Source: CAZWRK01 sp964635875 (GTDB lineage: Bacteria; Pseudomonadota; Gammaproteobacteria; Burkholderiales; Aquaspirillaceae). From it: a stretch of DNA of 64,000 nucleotides. The stretch is taken from contig CAZWRK010000003.1 in NCBI GenBank assembly GCA_964635875.1, positions 1 through 64,000 on the forward strand, given 5' to 3'. This document shows positions 23,109-32,112 of this stretch, one piece after another. The translations under genes and the position numbers were made by a program. The notes under the pieces were generated by a model that was not told the DNA's origin, searched no databases, and worked only from the letters and a program-made list of their open reading frames with translations. Numbering within the stretch: the first letter of the stretch is position 1; each line of letters opens with the position of its first letter.

Positions 23109-24848
23109 TCAAATAGAAGTTTCTGAGCGCGCTACACGCCACAAAAAGTCACGCCACTGTGCTGTCATATGCTCCACTGAGAAATGTTTTTTAGCATAGT
23201 CAGTAGCCGCAGGCATTTTGGCACTCATTTTGTTTCGGTTTTCTCGCGCAAGCACAATTGCCTTGCAAATTTCGTCAGCTAAGTCGGTGTGCTTGGAAAC
23301 CGTGATTGGCTGAATTACGTCAGGTATGGCGGCTATTAGTTCTGGCACTATACCTACGGGAGTAGATATAAGCGGTGCACCAGCTAGAATAGGCTCTACA
23401 GCGCTGTAGCAGAATCCCTCTGCTTCTGAGGTAACTATTGCTGCATCGCAAGCTGCCAGATATCGTGGAACGTCTTTAGTTGCACCAAAGACGTAGAAGT
23501 TATCTTTGGCATTTTTGACAAAGTCGTATTCTACGGGGTTGGGTGGCCCGACTACTAGCCAGCTGAATTTATCAGGCGGTAACCTGGAAAAAGCTTCGGC
23601 TAGTTTTTTGATCCGTTTCTCTGCGGATATTCTACCGATGTAACCAACAACAAAAGTATCAGGCGGCAAGCCTAGCAGTTGCTTTGCTTCCGCTTTTGTT
23701 AATGGGCTTTTTGTAAAGGTCAGCCCGTTGTTGATTACCGTACCTTTTCTAGGCAGTGCTTTCTTAGACACTTGTGACACGGTAGCCCAGGCGTCTACGA
23801 AGTCATTAAGTCTAGCCATCCACCAGTCCATGCAGCCGTGGTTAACCCCGACAATTTTCTTACTAGTAATGGCTAGCGTTTTGACATCGTCGTGGTCTGT
23901 AACTGCCCAAACGACAAGTATGTCCGACTCTTGCGCTAGTGTAGCAATGGCCTGAACAGATGGCAGCTTAGTTGTGTACTTGGTAGGTTGCTCCGCGTAC
24001 ACGGTGCAGTGCTTAGCCACGGCCTCGATGGTAACGGGCGATACTGCCCCATAGCCGCCTGCCACTACCACGCCAGATAGTGTTATGTCACCGAAGCGGC
24101 CAAGTCCTCGCAGCATATTTAATAGCCACGTTTCTGTACCGCCAGTTAAGAACACCTGCACAATGAAGCCAACGCGCAGCTTATCTGCCGTGACTTGTGC
24201 TTTTCTGTTGCGCGATAACGCAGCCTTACTTGTGTTCGTGAATTCGCTAGCCATGTCACAACCAGCCTTCGAGCAGTCATATGCTGTAGAAGGAAAGTAG
24301 TACTTCATAGATACTGCTTTACTTCCTAACATATGCTCCTCCGGGTCAAGTCCCGTAAAGGTATTTGCAGGTAGAACTGACTCGGTTTTCTGCAATGCTG
24401 CTTTCGACGCAAAAGCCATAGCGTGCCATCCAGACGGATAGTTGCTTATGGGCGAGAACCAAACAGCAGTTGGTCGGTCATTCCAGTGAAACGCGGTAGT
24501 GTACGAACTGTTGCTACAGAATGGTAGCCATACGTCTGCCTCCGTCGTTACTTGCTCAACTGTCTGTTTGAATTTATCCGTTATTAGACAGTTACCGGTC
24601 AGTAGCAAATACCTGTCGGCGTCAACTTTAGTTAGTTCGCGAATAGCTCTACGCCAGTTGTAGTAATCGTTGATTCTGTTTTTAACAGGACTGTAGATGA
24701 CTTTGGGCAATGGCGGTAGACGGCTGCCAGTATCGGTGAAGACATATATTGTGTCCTCAAAACCCTGCTGTCGTAGCAGCTTTATTAACGTCGTCACATC
24801 AGAAGGTGGTTTAGTCTTGTTAACTGCTATAGCTATTGCCCACTTCAT
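23109..24848 (-). CDS. Two-domain glycosyltransferase (GT-A-like + GT4-type GT-B)
   Basis: The 579-aa product appears to join two transferases. The first ~200 residues have a GT-A look (DRYLLLTGNCLITDKF with flanking strands). From ~225 the sequence is a GT-B enzyme of the GT4 type: VGFIVQVFLTGGTETWLLNML, VGYIGRISAEKRIKKLAEAF, and EGFCYSAVEPILAGAPLIST with the conserved E-x7-E pattern. Such enzymes transfer sugars from nucleotide donors; in phages they may decorate virions, DNA or host surfaces. The neighbouring gene is another glycosyltransferase, so they likely act in sequence. Confidence 0.8.
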   Translation of the reverse strand: MKWAIAIAVNKTKPPSDVTTLIKLLRQQGFEDTIYVFTDTGSRLPPLPKVIYSPVKNRINDYYNWRRAIRELTKVDADRYLLLTGNCLITDKFKQTVEQVTTEADVWLPFCSNSSYTTAFHWNDRPTAVWFSPISNYPSGWHAMAFASKAALQKTESVLPANTFTGLDPEEHMLGSKAVSMKYYFPSTAYDCSKAGCDMASEFTNTSKAALSRNRKAQVTADKLRVGFIVQVFLTGGTETWLLNMLRGLGRFGDITLSGVVVAGGYGAVSPVTIEAVAKHCTVYAEQPTKYTTKLPSVQAIATLAQESDILVVWAVTDHDDVKTLAITSKKIVGVNHGCMDWWMARLNDFVDAWATVSQVSKKALPRKGTVINNGLTFTKSPLTKAEAKQLLGLPPDTFVVGYIGRISAEKRIKKLAEAFSRLPPDKFSWLVVGPPNPVEYDFVKNAKDNFYVFGATKDVPRYLAACDAAIVTSEAEGFCYSAVEPILAGAPLISTPVGIVPELIAAIPDVIQPITVSKHTDLADEICKAIVLARENRNKMSAKMPAATDYAKKHFSVEHMTAQWRDFLWRVARSETSI

Positions 24849-24849
24849 A

Positions 24850-26124
24850 CTATGCCTTCCTTAATGCCAAATACCCTAGGCCGCTGTCGCGTATCAGGTC
24901 AAGTACGTTGGGCTGCTTTGCAGCTATTGCAGCTAACGTAAGCATTTCATTCGTCAGCAGGTTCATTACGTCTTTAGAGAATAGCCGTTCATGAACATAC
25001 TGAGTGACGTCTAACGGACTCAGGTATGTCTTTGAGCTACGCTGGTGGCCGTGAAGACCAATATAGTTTTCATTGCCAGCTACGATGTTTACTGAGCCGA
25101 CTACGCTTAGTACGCAGTGCTGCGTAGTGTTAACGCAGTTTAGCATCTTGTGATTTTGTTTCCATTTAACTCTGCCACTTCGTATTAACGAGTTAGATAT
25201 GGTGCGTGGGTGTACGCCAGTCGTATCTGGGACTAACGCGTATCGGCTACTTGCCGGACTACTAGGATGCGTAGACAGTGACTCAAACAGTAACTCGATA
25301 AGCGCCTTCAATCGCTTAAGCTGTACCATCGTGTTACGCATCGAGCTTTCACGTTGCTCACCATTGGTGTAAAGTGCAAATTGCTTGTCAACGTCATTGC
25401 AGCGCGCGAACTGGTTTAGTCGGTCCAGTAGGTTTGCTTTATTAGTCATGCTTACTCGCCAGTTTTGCGTCAACTTAGCTGCTAGCATATCTAGCTCTGT
25501 AAGCGAAATTGTCTGCTGTGTTTTGTATGCCAGGATGTCCGCGTTACGTGAGCGAACCCAATCTGTGCATAGCTTGTCAACCAGAATAAACTCATCGGCA
25601 TCAAGAAACGTTGTGTACTGCGCAGCGCAGCCTTGTTCCTCACACAGCTTCAAGGCTAGTTTCAATGATTCGTTGCGTACAGCAATCTCGTCAAAGCCAC
25701 CAGCCGCCGGTGCTTTATCAAACCCGAAGCCACCCTTTATTCTGGCAGCCAGTGTCTTTATTTCTGGAAAGCCAGGGTTGTGCAGGTGGGACAGGTGGGA
25801 CAGCTGGGTAAGTTTGCATAAGCGAAAGTCATTGCTTGCGGCATCGGTTCTGAGAAACAAAATTGCACGCGGCTTAATGACCGCGCTGCTTGTGTTTGCA
25901 GCAGTATTTTCAATCTGTCGTGAGTCGCAAATAGGATTTGACAACTCTTGGTCAAAACTAGCTATTCTAGCTCGCAGTCTGCTATAGCTGGGCTTACCTG
26001 GTGTAACTTTTAATGGCTCTCCGCATAAGCAACTACGCTTAGCTGCTTCTTTAGCTCGCAGCATTTCTTGGCGACGGCTGCTGTAAAGAATGACAAGATT
26101 ATGGTACTTCTCAGTCTGGCTCAT
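24850..26124 (-). CDS. GT2/GT-A-like glycosyltransferase
   Basis: The 424-aa product carries AQYTTFLDADEFILVDKL, where DADEF (~175-179) is the metal- and donor-binding DxD-type motif of GT-A transferases of the GT2/GT92-like kind. A later GLHGHQRS could supply a C-terminal His. The N-terminal 80 residues are basic with two Cys (CLCGEP). AAGGA precedes the ATG; a terminator lies just upstream, and the next gene starts 2 nt after its stop, so the two glycosyltransferases form their own unit. Confidence 0.65.
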   Translation of the reverse strand: MSQTEKYHNLVILYSSRRQEMLRAKEAAKRSCLCGEPLKVTPGKPSYSRLRARIASFDQELSNPICDSRQIENTAANTSSAVIKPRAILFLRTDAASNDFRLCKLTQLSHLSHLHNPGFPEIKTLAARIKGGFGFDKAPAAGGFDEIAVRNESLKLALKLCEEQGCAAQYTTFLDADEFILVDKLCTDWVRSRNADILAYKTQQTISLTELDMLAAKLTQNWRVSMTNKANLLDRLNQFARCNDVDKQFALYTNGEQRESSMRNTMVQLKRLKALIELLFESLSTHPSSPASSRYALVPDTTGVHPRTISNSLIRSGRVKWKQNHKMLNCVNTTQHCVLSVVGSVNIVAGNENYIGLHGHQRSSKTYLSPLDVTQYVHERLFSKDVMNLLTNEMLTLAAIAAKQPNVLDLIRDSGLGYLALRKA

Positions 26125-26144
26125 GTTCCTTCTTTCTGTACAAA

Positions 26145-26172
26145 ATAAAAGGCACTCCCGAGCGGGAGTGCC
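26145..26172 (-). terminator. Rho-independent terminator
   Basis: GGCACTCCCG (26151-26160) and its complement (26163-26172) form a 10-bp stem with a tight loop, followed on the minus strand by TTTTATTTT. It separates the structural-type genes from the glycosyltransferase pair. Confidence 0.9.
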
Positions 26173-26185
26173 TAAAACTAAGCTG

Positions 26186-27667
26186 TTATTGCGGCGGTGC
26201 TGTTGGTGCTACCGGTGCCGGTGGTTTTGGTGCAGCTTGTTGCGCTGCTTGCTGGTTAAATATATTCTGCCCGGCATTTGCAATTGAGTCGCCAACTGCA
26301 CTTGCCGCGGAGCCCACTGCTCCACCAACTTGACTGCCTGCACTGCTACGCATTCTCTGCCATGCGTCTGCTACCCAATCTGACGATTCGGCAGGTTGTG
26401 GCGCGGCGGGAGGTTGCTGTTGCGCTTCAATAGGCGCCTGTGCTGGCGCTTGCGGCGGAGTAGGTGGCTTGGGCGCCGCTGGTGCTGCTGGCTGCTGCTG
26501 CTGGTTGTTACCGCCGTAGTACAGACCGGCACCACCTGCCGCTAGCCCACCTAAGCCTAGCAATGCACCCATACCGGGATGGCCAGCCATTGCTGTACCC
26601 ATTCCGAGCAAAGGTCCACCTATCATTGCCAACAAAGACAGCTTTTGCGTATCGGACATATTACCCCACGCATTACCGATAGCTGGCATCAAGCCTTCTT
26701 TATTGTAGTCAAGCAAAAACTTACCAATGCCACCTTCAGGATTAAAGCCGAGCGCATCCAGGCGCTTGCCAACCTCGTTAGCAGCACCTTGCTGAAGTTG
26801 ACTTTCAAAGTACTGCTTAACGGGTTGAGTCACCGGCTTTATTACACTACGTACGGCTTTACCGGCGGCCTGAATTGGTCGAGTATTCTGCAACCACTTC
26901 ATACCGCTGTCGCCCCAGCCGCCCAGCGTACCCATAACTCGCTCACCTAAGCCAGGCTCTGCTTGCTTAGTGGTACGCGCCATAAACTGCCAGAAGTTGT
27001 CGTCAAAGCACGATAAGTTATCGTTAATCTTTGGGCTGGCTTGGCTGGCGAGTTTGGTGAACTCTTGAATCTGCGGCACACTGTAACCTTGGCTACGGCA
27101 CTGAATAAAGAATGCAGCAGCAAACGGAGTTACAGCAGCGCACTTGGTACTGGCGGCTTCTTTTTCGATAGCGCCTAGAACCATCGGGCCTTGTAACGAG
27201 GACTCACCGCCATATTTTTTGGCGGTGCTGTTCATAAACCTTTCTTCAAACTCGTCGAGGCACTCCTGCCCAGAAGTACTCCACGGACGAATTTTGTACG
27301 GAGGTTTATACTTTGCTTCTTTTGCGTAAGCCATGCTATCCTCTGTTAGATGATCTTTGGCTATTTCTTTAGCCATTTGCGTGTTGCTGGTGTGCTCTAG
27401 CTCCGACAGCACGCCTTTTCGCAAGGCTTTACGATTGAACGCTGAGTCTGGTTTTCCGTCACCTGCTCCGCCGCGTAGCAATTCTTTACGAACAGCTACA
27501 GCAACTTTACCGGGCAACTGTCTGGGAAATTGCCCAGGCTGTTGCGTGGTATTTGTCGGTTGAGGAAAACCTGGAGACGGTTTGATAGCCGATGGATTTG
27601 GAATATCGCCTAGTGCGCTACCCATCCAGAACGGTTGTTGGTTATTTCTTGCCGGAGGCGTTGGCAT
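26186..27667 (-). CDS. Probable virion protein: DUF5661-like segment, glycine zipper, Pro/Gln-rich tail
   Basis: The ATG at 27667 is chosen because AGGGG lies 5 nt upstream; an earlier ATG at 27772 has a weak site and would overlap the previous gene by 131 nt. The 493-aa product has SELEHTSNTQMAKEIAKDHL, which resembles the opening of DUF5661 domains, then a helical part, a Gly-rich hydrophobic region (LLGLGGLAAGGAGLYYGG) and a long Pro/Ala/Gln tail. The overall design resembles the other Gly-zipper proteins here. A role in the virion or ejection is inferred. Confidence 0.65.
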   Translation of the reverse strand: MPTPPARNNQQPFWMGSALGDIPNPSAIKPSPGFPQPTNTTQQPGQFPRQLPGKVAVAVRKELLRGGAGDGKPDSAFNRKALRKGVLSELEHTSNTQMAKEIAKDHLTEDSMAYAKEAKYKPPYKIRPWSTSGQECLDEFEERFMNSTAKKYGGESSLQGPMVLGAIEKEAASTKCAAVTPFAAAFFIQCRSQGYSVPQIQEFTKLASQASPKINDNLSCFDDNFWQFMARTTKQAEPGLGERVMGTLGGWGDSGMKWLQNTRPIQAAGKAVRSVIKPVTQPVKQYFESQLQQGAANEVGKRLDALGFNPEGGIGKFLLDYNKEGLMPAIGNAWGNMSDTQKLSLLAMIGGPLLGMGTAMAGHPGMGALLGLGGLAAGGAGLYYGGNNQQQQPAAPAAPKPPTPPQAPAQAPIEAQQQPPAAPQPAESSDWVADAWQRMRSSAGSQVGGAVGSAASAVGDSIANAGQNIFNQQAAQQAAPKPPAPVAPTAPPQ

Positions 27668-28011
27668 TTGACCCCTTGCCTGATTGGCTGGCGCTGCTGC
27701 CGCTATTCCGTCCGGCGTCGCCTTTACTATCGGATTGTTTGCCGCTGTCAGGTTGTTTTGAGCTGTTGGCATTGTTGTTGCTCGCTTCTTGCCGCTGCGT
27801 TTTCAAGTCGGCTAGTCGGTCTTTACCAGCCTCGGTTAAAGAATATACACCGCGATTTTGACGCCAAATTCGCACTACGTATCCGGCGTCAATGTAGGAG
27901 TTCAAAACATCGCGACCATTAGGCAAACCGCAGTGTTCGGCAAAGTCAGGAACAGTGACAAAGTTCAAATCACTGATACATTCAAGATGGTCTAGTAACA
28001 CGTTGTTCACA
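27642..28011 (-). CDS. Winged-helix-like protein with low-complexity tail, 122 aa
   Basis: A GTG at 28011 with TAAGGA upstream is the likely start, placing it 9 nt after the previous stop. Residues ~18-68 (VTVPDFAEHCGLPNGRDVLN, then RGVYSLTEAGKDRLADL) look like a winged-helix DNA-binding fold. The last ~50 residues are Ser/Asn/Gly/Lys-rich and probably disordered. It overlaps the next gene by 26 nt. It could be a regulator or a DNA-binding structural component. Confidence 0.55.
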
Positions 28012-28020
28012 GTTTGTTCC

Positions 28021-29523
28021 TTACTGCCAAAGTTTCGAGAGCGCTGGCGGAACGAAGTCTTGGAAATTTGTACCTTGTGGCAATAGCGCGGACCGTATAC
28101 CCGCCCCAATGTGTGGCAAGACTTTATTGCCAGCGCGGGCAGCCGCGCTTGCTGGGTTGTTGCGTACAGCTTGTTGCCAGCGGTCAGGGTCTGTTAACCG
28201 GTCAGTGAAGCCTTGTACTGCTTGACTAATTGGCTGCGAAATTATGCTAGGTACGATTGATGCGTCGTGATTTGGTAATGGCGCCGGTCCGGCTACGCGC
28301 TTTTCACCAAAAGGCCTAAGCGGTGGCGTATCAAAGTCACGAGCAGACGGCAGCGGGCTAGGCATACCAGTGGATTGTTGCATTATATCTCTGTGTATTT
28401 GCTGCATACGCTCCGGTGAACGCAGTTGCGGCCCTTGTGGCTGCGGCCCTCGCCAGTCAGGTTTTTCTTGTGCCGGATCAGTCGGTACACCGCCGGAAGC
28501 AAAAAAGCTACCTTTGCCTTTTAGCGCCGCATTGGCACTAGCACCAACATGTTCTAGCGGGTTGGCATCGGAAAACTGACCACCGTCAATTCTATTTACG
28601 GTCGGTCGCGGTCTTGGCTGACTTGTTTCAACAGGCGCGCTCATTGGTGCATTGTCGGCTAAGACCGCATCTAGGTCCGCTTGGATGTTATTTTGCGACG
28701 CTGCTGGCGCAGCCACAGGCGTAGCTTTTGCGACAGCTGGTTGCGGCATTGGTTGCGGCGTAGGGCGCGGCGTGCGCGGCACACTCTGCACTGCCTGCGT
28801 TGTTGCCGCCTGCGGTGCGGGGGCCTGCATTTGCATATTACCACCTTGACGTGCCGCGCGTCGGTTACGAATATTGCCTATCATGCGACGAGCAGGCCCG
28901 CGTGATTCTTTGCTAGTCTCAGACTTTTTTGTACTTGATGGTCCTACGTCAGATGACTGGCCTCGTAATTGTCTTAGTCCTGTATTTCCGTTTTCCATGG
29001 GAAATGATTGATACATGGAGTCGTCAGTAGTCTTAGGTGCGAGCGATGGCTGACCACTTCCTAAAGCACGAAGGCCAGAAGCAGCTGTCGCTATGGCAGG
29101 GCGTACGCCCGGCGTAGTCTTAGGTGCGAGCGATGGCTGACCACTTCCTAAAGCACGAAGGCCAGAAGCAGCTGTCGCTATGGCAGGGCGTACGCCCGGC
29201 TTGCTTCCAATGCCGATTCCAGCGCCAAGTCCGGTGGCAAGACCTAATCCGCTACCGGCGCCTCCGCGAACTGTACCTTTAGACAATTCACCAACAGCAT
29301 TGGTGAGTCTGCTCAATGCACCGCTAGCCAGCTTCGCCGTAAGAGCAGTAGCAACGTCACCGGTGATTCCGGCAGCAGCTACGGCTTCCTTGATAGTCTT
29401 TCCTGCGGCTAAGCAACTGGCTATTTTTACCAGACGTCTTTTTGCTGTCTCGTCATTTGCGGCTTTGGTCGCTTTGTAGACCGTGGCAATCGCCGACTGA
29501 CGAAGCTGGCTAGAAGTAAACAT
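28021..29523 (-). CDS. Probable virion protein with internal tandem repeat, 500 aa
   Basis: The N-terminal ~70 residues are helical and Ala-rich, followed by a Gly-rich hydrophobic stretch (GGAGSGLGLATGLGAGIGIG, ~91-110). A 29-residue unit beginning PGVRPAIATAASGLRALG then occurs twice in tandem. The remaining ~330 residues are low-complexity, rich in Pro, Gln and Ser. GAGG precedes the ATG. No enzyme motif is present. Its neighbours are a winged-helix-like gene and the DUF5661-like protein, which suggests a structural or ejected protein. Confidence 0.65.
   Translation of the reverse strand: MFTSSQLRQSAIATVYKATKAANDETAKRRLVKIASCLAAGKTIKEAVAAAGITGDVATALTAKLASGALSRLTNAVGELSKGTVRGGAGSGLGLATGLGAGIGIGSKPGVRPAIATAASGLRALGSGQPSLAPKTTPGVRPAIATAASGLRALGSGQPSLAPKTTDDSMYQSFPMENGNTGLRQLRGQSSDVGPSSTKKSETSKESRGPARRMIGNIRNRRAARQGGNMQMQAPAPQAATTQAVQSVPRTPRPTPQPMPQPAVAKATPVAAPAASQNNIQADLDAVLADNAPMSAPVETSQPRPRPTVNRIDGGQFSDANPLEHVGASANAALKGKGSFFASGGVPTDPAQEKPDWRGPQPQGPQLRSPERMQQIHRDIMQQSTGMPSPLPSARDFDTPPLRPFGEKRVAGPAPLPNHDASIVPSIISQPISQAVQGFTDRLTDPDRWQQAVRNNPASAAARAGNKVLPHIGAGIRSALLPQGTNFQDFVPPALSKLWQ
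29027..29200. repeat. Exact 87-bp tandem duplication (two copies)
   Basis: Copy 1 spans 29027-29113 and copy 2 spans 29114-29200. They are identical at all 87 positions and the length keeps the reading frame, adding 29 residues to the 500-aa protein. Identity at silent sites points to a recent event. Confidence 0.97.
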
Positions 29524-29547
29524 GCTAATCCTCTTATTAGTAAACTG

Positions 29548-29763
29548 TTATGACTTAGTAGTCATCTTAGCGTGGTATCGGTTCACAAGCCTGCTAATCG
29601 TTGCAAGGAACGACGACAATGCGTTGCATTCTTTACTAACGGCATCTAAATTTTGGATGGCGTGGCTATTGTCGTCACTACTAGTTTTCGCTAGTTCGCG
29701 GCATAAGTCGTTCTGACTCAGTACCGGCCCCATGCAGCATGGCTCTACCAATTTGACGGTCAT
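29548..29763 (-). CDS. Unknown small protein, 71 aa
   Basis: The ATG at 29763 (GAG upstream) gives MTVKLVEPCCMGPVLSQ and a helical, Asp/Ser-rich remainder. It overlaps the end of the 76-aa gene by 83 nt in another frame. No family was recognised. Overlaps of similar length occur three times in a row here, so the coding status of each needs support from relatives. Confidence 0.45.
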   Translation of the reverse strand: MTVKLVEPCCMGPVLSQNDLCRELAKTSSDDNSHAIQNLDAVSKECNALSSFLATISRLVNRYHAKMTTKS

Positions 29764-29911
29764 GGATAACTCGCCCAAATGAATAAGGGTCTTGCTGATT
29801 ATTGGACCGCGCGTGCAGCGCTTCGCGCATTTCATCGACCGACGGCGATTTTAACTGTCGTTTTCGACGCAGCGTTTTTGCTGCTCTTTTTCCCAGATCG
29901 TAAAGGTTCAT
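29681..29911 (-). CDS. Unknown small basic protein, 76 aa
   Basis: GGAGG lies 7 nt upstream of the ATG at 29911, a strong reason to accept it. The product starts MNLYDLGKRAAKTLRRKRQL and is basic throughout. No family was recognised. It overlaps the end of the 128-aa gene by 80 nt and the start of the 71-aa gene by 83 nt. Confidence 0.55.
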   Translation of the reverse strand: MNLYDLGKRAAKTLRRKRQLKSPSVDEMREALHARSNNQQDPYSFGRVIHDRQIGRAMLHGAGTESERLMPRTSEN

Positions 29912-30218
29912 TTTTGCTGCCTCCGCTATCGCCAGTTATGTCACCAGCTGACAATTCCGACGTAGCGTTAATAAAAGCATAGGCCGTAATTTTACGGTTC
30001 TGCTTCTTCAAGTCTGAGTCATCTTCGCTACCACTATTATAGCAGTATGCAATGCCATAATTAAGCGAAGATACGTCGAATAAACAGGTGTCTTTTACGC
30101 GATTTTGTAGCTGCTTAAATGCTGCTAGAAAATTCGTATTTTCCACTCTGTCTTTAAGCTCTTTCCACTTTTGTTTTGTTGTGATTACATTAACTTTTCG
30201 CAAGTTAACCTCCGCCAT
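29832..30218 (-). CDS. Unknown protein, 128 aa
   Basis: The frame opens within the last 14 nt of the portal gene. Its first 75 residues look globular (TKQKWKELKDRVENTNFLAA) and the last 40 are Ser/Lys/Gly-rich. No family was recognised. Its position directly after the portal gene suggests a virion or assembly factor, but nothing in the sequence proves it. Confidence 0.6.
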   Translation of the reverse strand: MAEVNLRKVNVITTKQKWKELKDRVENTNFLAAFKQLQNRVKDTCLFDVSSLNYGIAYCYNSGSEDDSDLKKQNRKITAYAFINATSELSAGDITGDSGGSKNEPLRSGKKSSKNAASKTTVKIAVGR

Positions 30219-32094
30219 AACTTTGTTGTATTAACATGCTGCCGCCTTGCGACCTAGCACGACTACGAATTTCATCGAGCTTGCCTCTAACCATTTTATG
30301 CATGGTTGAGTTTTTCTGTTTCATTGCTCGCAGTTCACTTATGCGCTGCGATGACGGCATAGCCAGTAATGTCTGCGCTATACTCTCTGCCACTGTGTCC
30401 ATTTCTTCCGGCGTAATTGGATTAGACTCAGACGGCAACATAGCTGACACGGATTGACCCGGCGGCAATGGGCCTTGTGCTGGCGCACCCATTGGAGCAC
30501 CGGCGCCGGGCTGACCCGGTTGCCCTTGCGGCGGCTGACCCATTGGTCCACCTTGCGGCATACCTTTGGCAATTTGCTGCCCAAACGCAGCTTGATCCAT
30601 TTCTTCCTGCATTCTTGCTTGAAGCTCTTGATCGTAGCGAGCTTCTTCCGCAATAAGCCGACGTTGATCCCGGTATTCCAAACCAAGTGTGCGCAAAGCA
30701 TCGGTTTCGGAGACACGACCGCTGATGGCCATTTGCAGAATGTTGAGTTGGCGTTGCATATCGTCTGCGTGCTGCACGCGGCGATAATTAGCGCGAACTG
30801 GTTCCCAGTTCAGTACTTCGCAAACTCTAGATACCACCCAGGCTATTAGCTCATTATTCTGCTGAACCATGTGGCTATTCTGTGCCTCGAAGACACGAAG
30901 CGCCACTGGCATAGCCTGTATGTTCAGCGTACCTCTTTGTAGTTCGACTGGAGCACCGACAGCATTCAACAGTACGTCGTAGCCTTGATTGATTAGCTCG
31001 TACGGCACTAATTGATTCGCGTCACCGCCAATTTGCTGGAAGTTGACAGGAAACGGCAGCGTGTGAATGCTCGTAGGATTTCTACGGTGTACGCGAACCA
31101 TTCTCTCTACCGCGCTCTTAAACAGGCCCATGTTTTGCAGGCCAGATTGCCCTCCAAGCGCGGTATCTGTTGAGAAGTATTTTACGTCAGGCGACACCAT
31201 ACGCAACGGAACAACGTGCTCCAAGCAAATTGCTTCGTTGCTACGATGGAGCATTTCGACATACCAGATTTGTCTACTGTTGTAGATAAGCGGACTAATG
31301 CCCCACCCTCTGGTACGCAACCCAGTAGGTCCGGTTTCTTTACCATGAAAGATCATGTTCTTATTGAAACGGTATAAGTGGTTGTGCTTTACCGCATCAA
31401 TAATAGACTTGCTCGCTCGCTCAAGCTGAAATAGGCTGCCGGACCTGATTTGAGATTTGTAGTCTTCAGGTATTCGCCAAACGTACTCCGTATCGCCAGT
31501 CAGCAGATCATACACCACTTCTATTTCTGTCGGTGGCCATAGCTTTAGCGATAGAACTTCTGGTTGGTTGTTCGGCTCATCTTTAACGTCAAAAGCACCC
31601 GAGTATTTGCACTTAGGACAGTAACCGCAGAACTCAAAACTAGAGAAACTAAAACGATAAGCCGGGTTGTTTGTAAACTCTTGAAACGACGTCATCTTTT
31701 TGCACTTAGGGCAAAATAGCAGACGGCGAAACGGCACGTTGAGCGACACGAAGTAGTTACCGTAGCACTTTACGTCTAGGTTAGCTTCTCGTGTTTTAGG
31801 CACTATGCTCAACGTGCGAAATATGTTAGTCCACTTCTCACGTTCATCTTCGCTAACGTAACCAGAGCTTGAGGGTGCTCCAATGTCCAAGTCGGTAATG
31901 AAGTACGAGACGGTTCGATCCAATGCTCGAACAAGCGTTCCGTTATTGCTGAAAATGTTTTGGCACCACAGCAATACGTTACGCCAATTTATGGGCGTCT
32001 CGGCCACCGAGTAGCTGGCGTATGGCGACCGATATATGTCACCACCTAGCGTAGCTGCGGCAGTTCTTTCTGATGGATAGTAACCTGTTGACAT
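30205..32094 (-). CDS. Portal protein (with inserted zinc ribbon)
   Basis: The 629-aa product has the layout of large-phage portal proteins: an N-terminal helical wing, MIFHGKETGPTGLRTRGWGI followed by SPLIYNSRQIWYVEMLHRSN (stem and clip region), a helical crown part, and a long Gln/Gly/Pro-rich tail. Unusually, residues ~128-162 carry CPKC and CGYCPKC, two knuckles of a zinc ribbon within the wing domain. The portal forms the dodecameric DNA-entry ring at the capsid vertex. No terminase or capsid gene was recognised beside it. It is preceded by a 51-aa gene and followed by a 14-nt overlap with the 128-aa gene. Confidence 0.7.
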   Translation of the reverse strand: MSTGYYPSERTAAATLGGDIYRSPYASYSVAETPINWRNVLLWCQNIFSNNGTLVRALDRTVSYFITDLDIGAPSSSGYVSEDEREKWTNIFRTLSIVPKTREANLDVKCYGNYFVSLNVPFRRLLFCPKCKKMTSFQEFTNNPAYRFSFSSFEFCGYCPKCKYSGAFDVKDEPNNQPEVLSLKLWPPTEIEVVYDLLTGDTEYVWRIPEDYKSQIRSGSLFQLERASKSIIDAVKHNHLYRFNKNMIFHGKETGPTGLRTRGWGISPLIYNSRQIWYVEMLHRSNEAICLEHVVPLRMVSPDVKYFSTDTALGGQSGLQNMGLFKSAVERMVRVHRRNPTSIHTLPFPVNFQQIGGDANQLVPYELINQGYDVLLNAVGAPVELQRGTLNIQAMPVALRVFEAQNSHMVQQNNELIAWVVSRVCEVLNWEPVRANYRRVQHADDMQRQLNILQMAISGRVSETDALRTLGLEYRDQRRLIAEEARYDQELQARMQEEMDQAAFGQQIAKGMPQGGPMGQPPQGQPGQPGAGAPMGAPAQGPLPPGQSVSAMLPSESNPITPEEMDTVAESIAQTLLAMPSSQRISELRAMKQKNSTMHKMVRGKLDEIRSRARSQGGSMLIQQSYGGG

Positions 32095-32112
32095 TGGAAA
32101 CCCTGCTTATCG

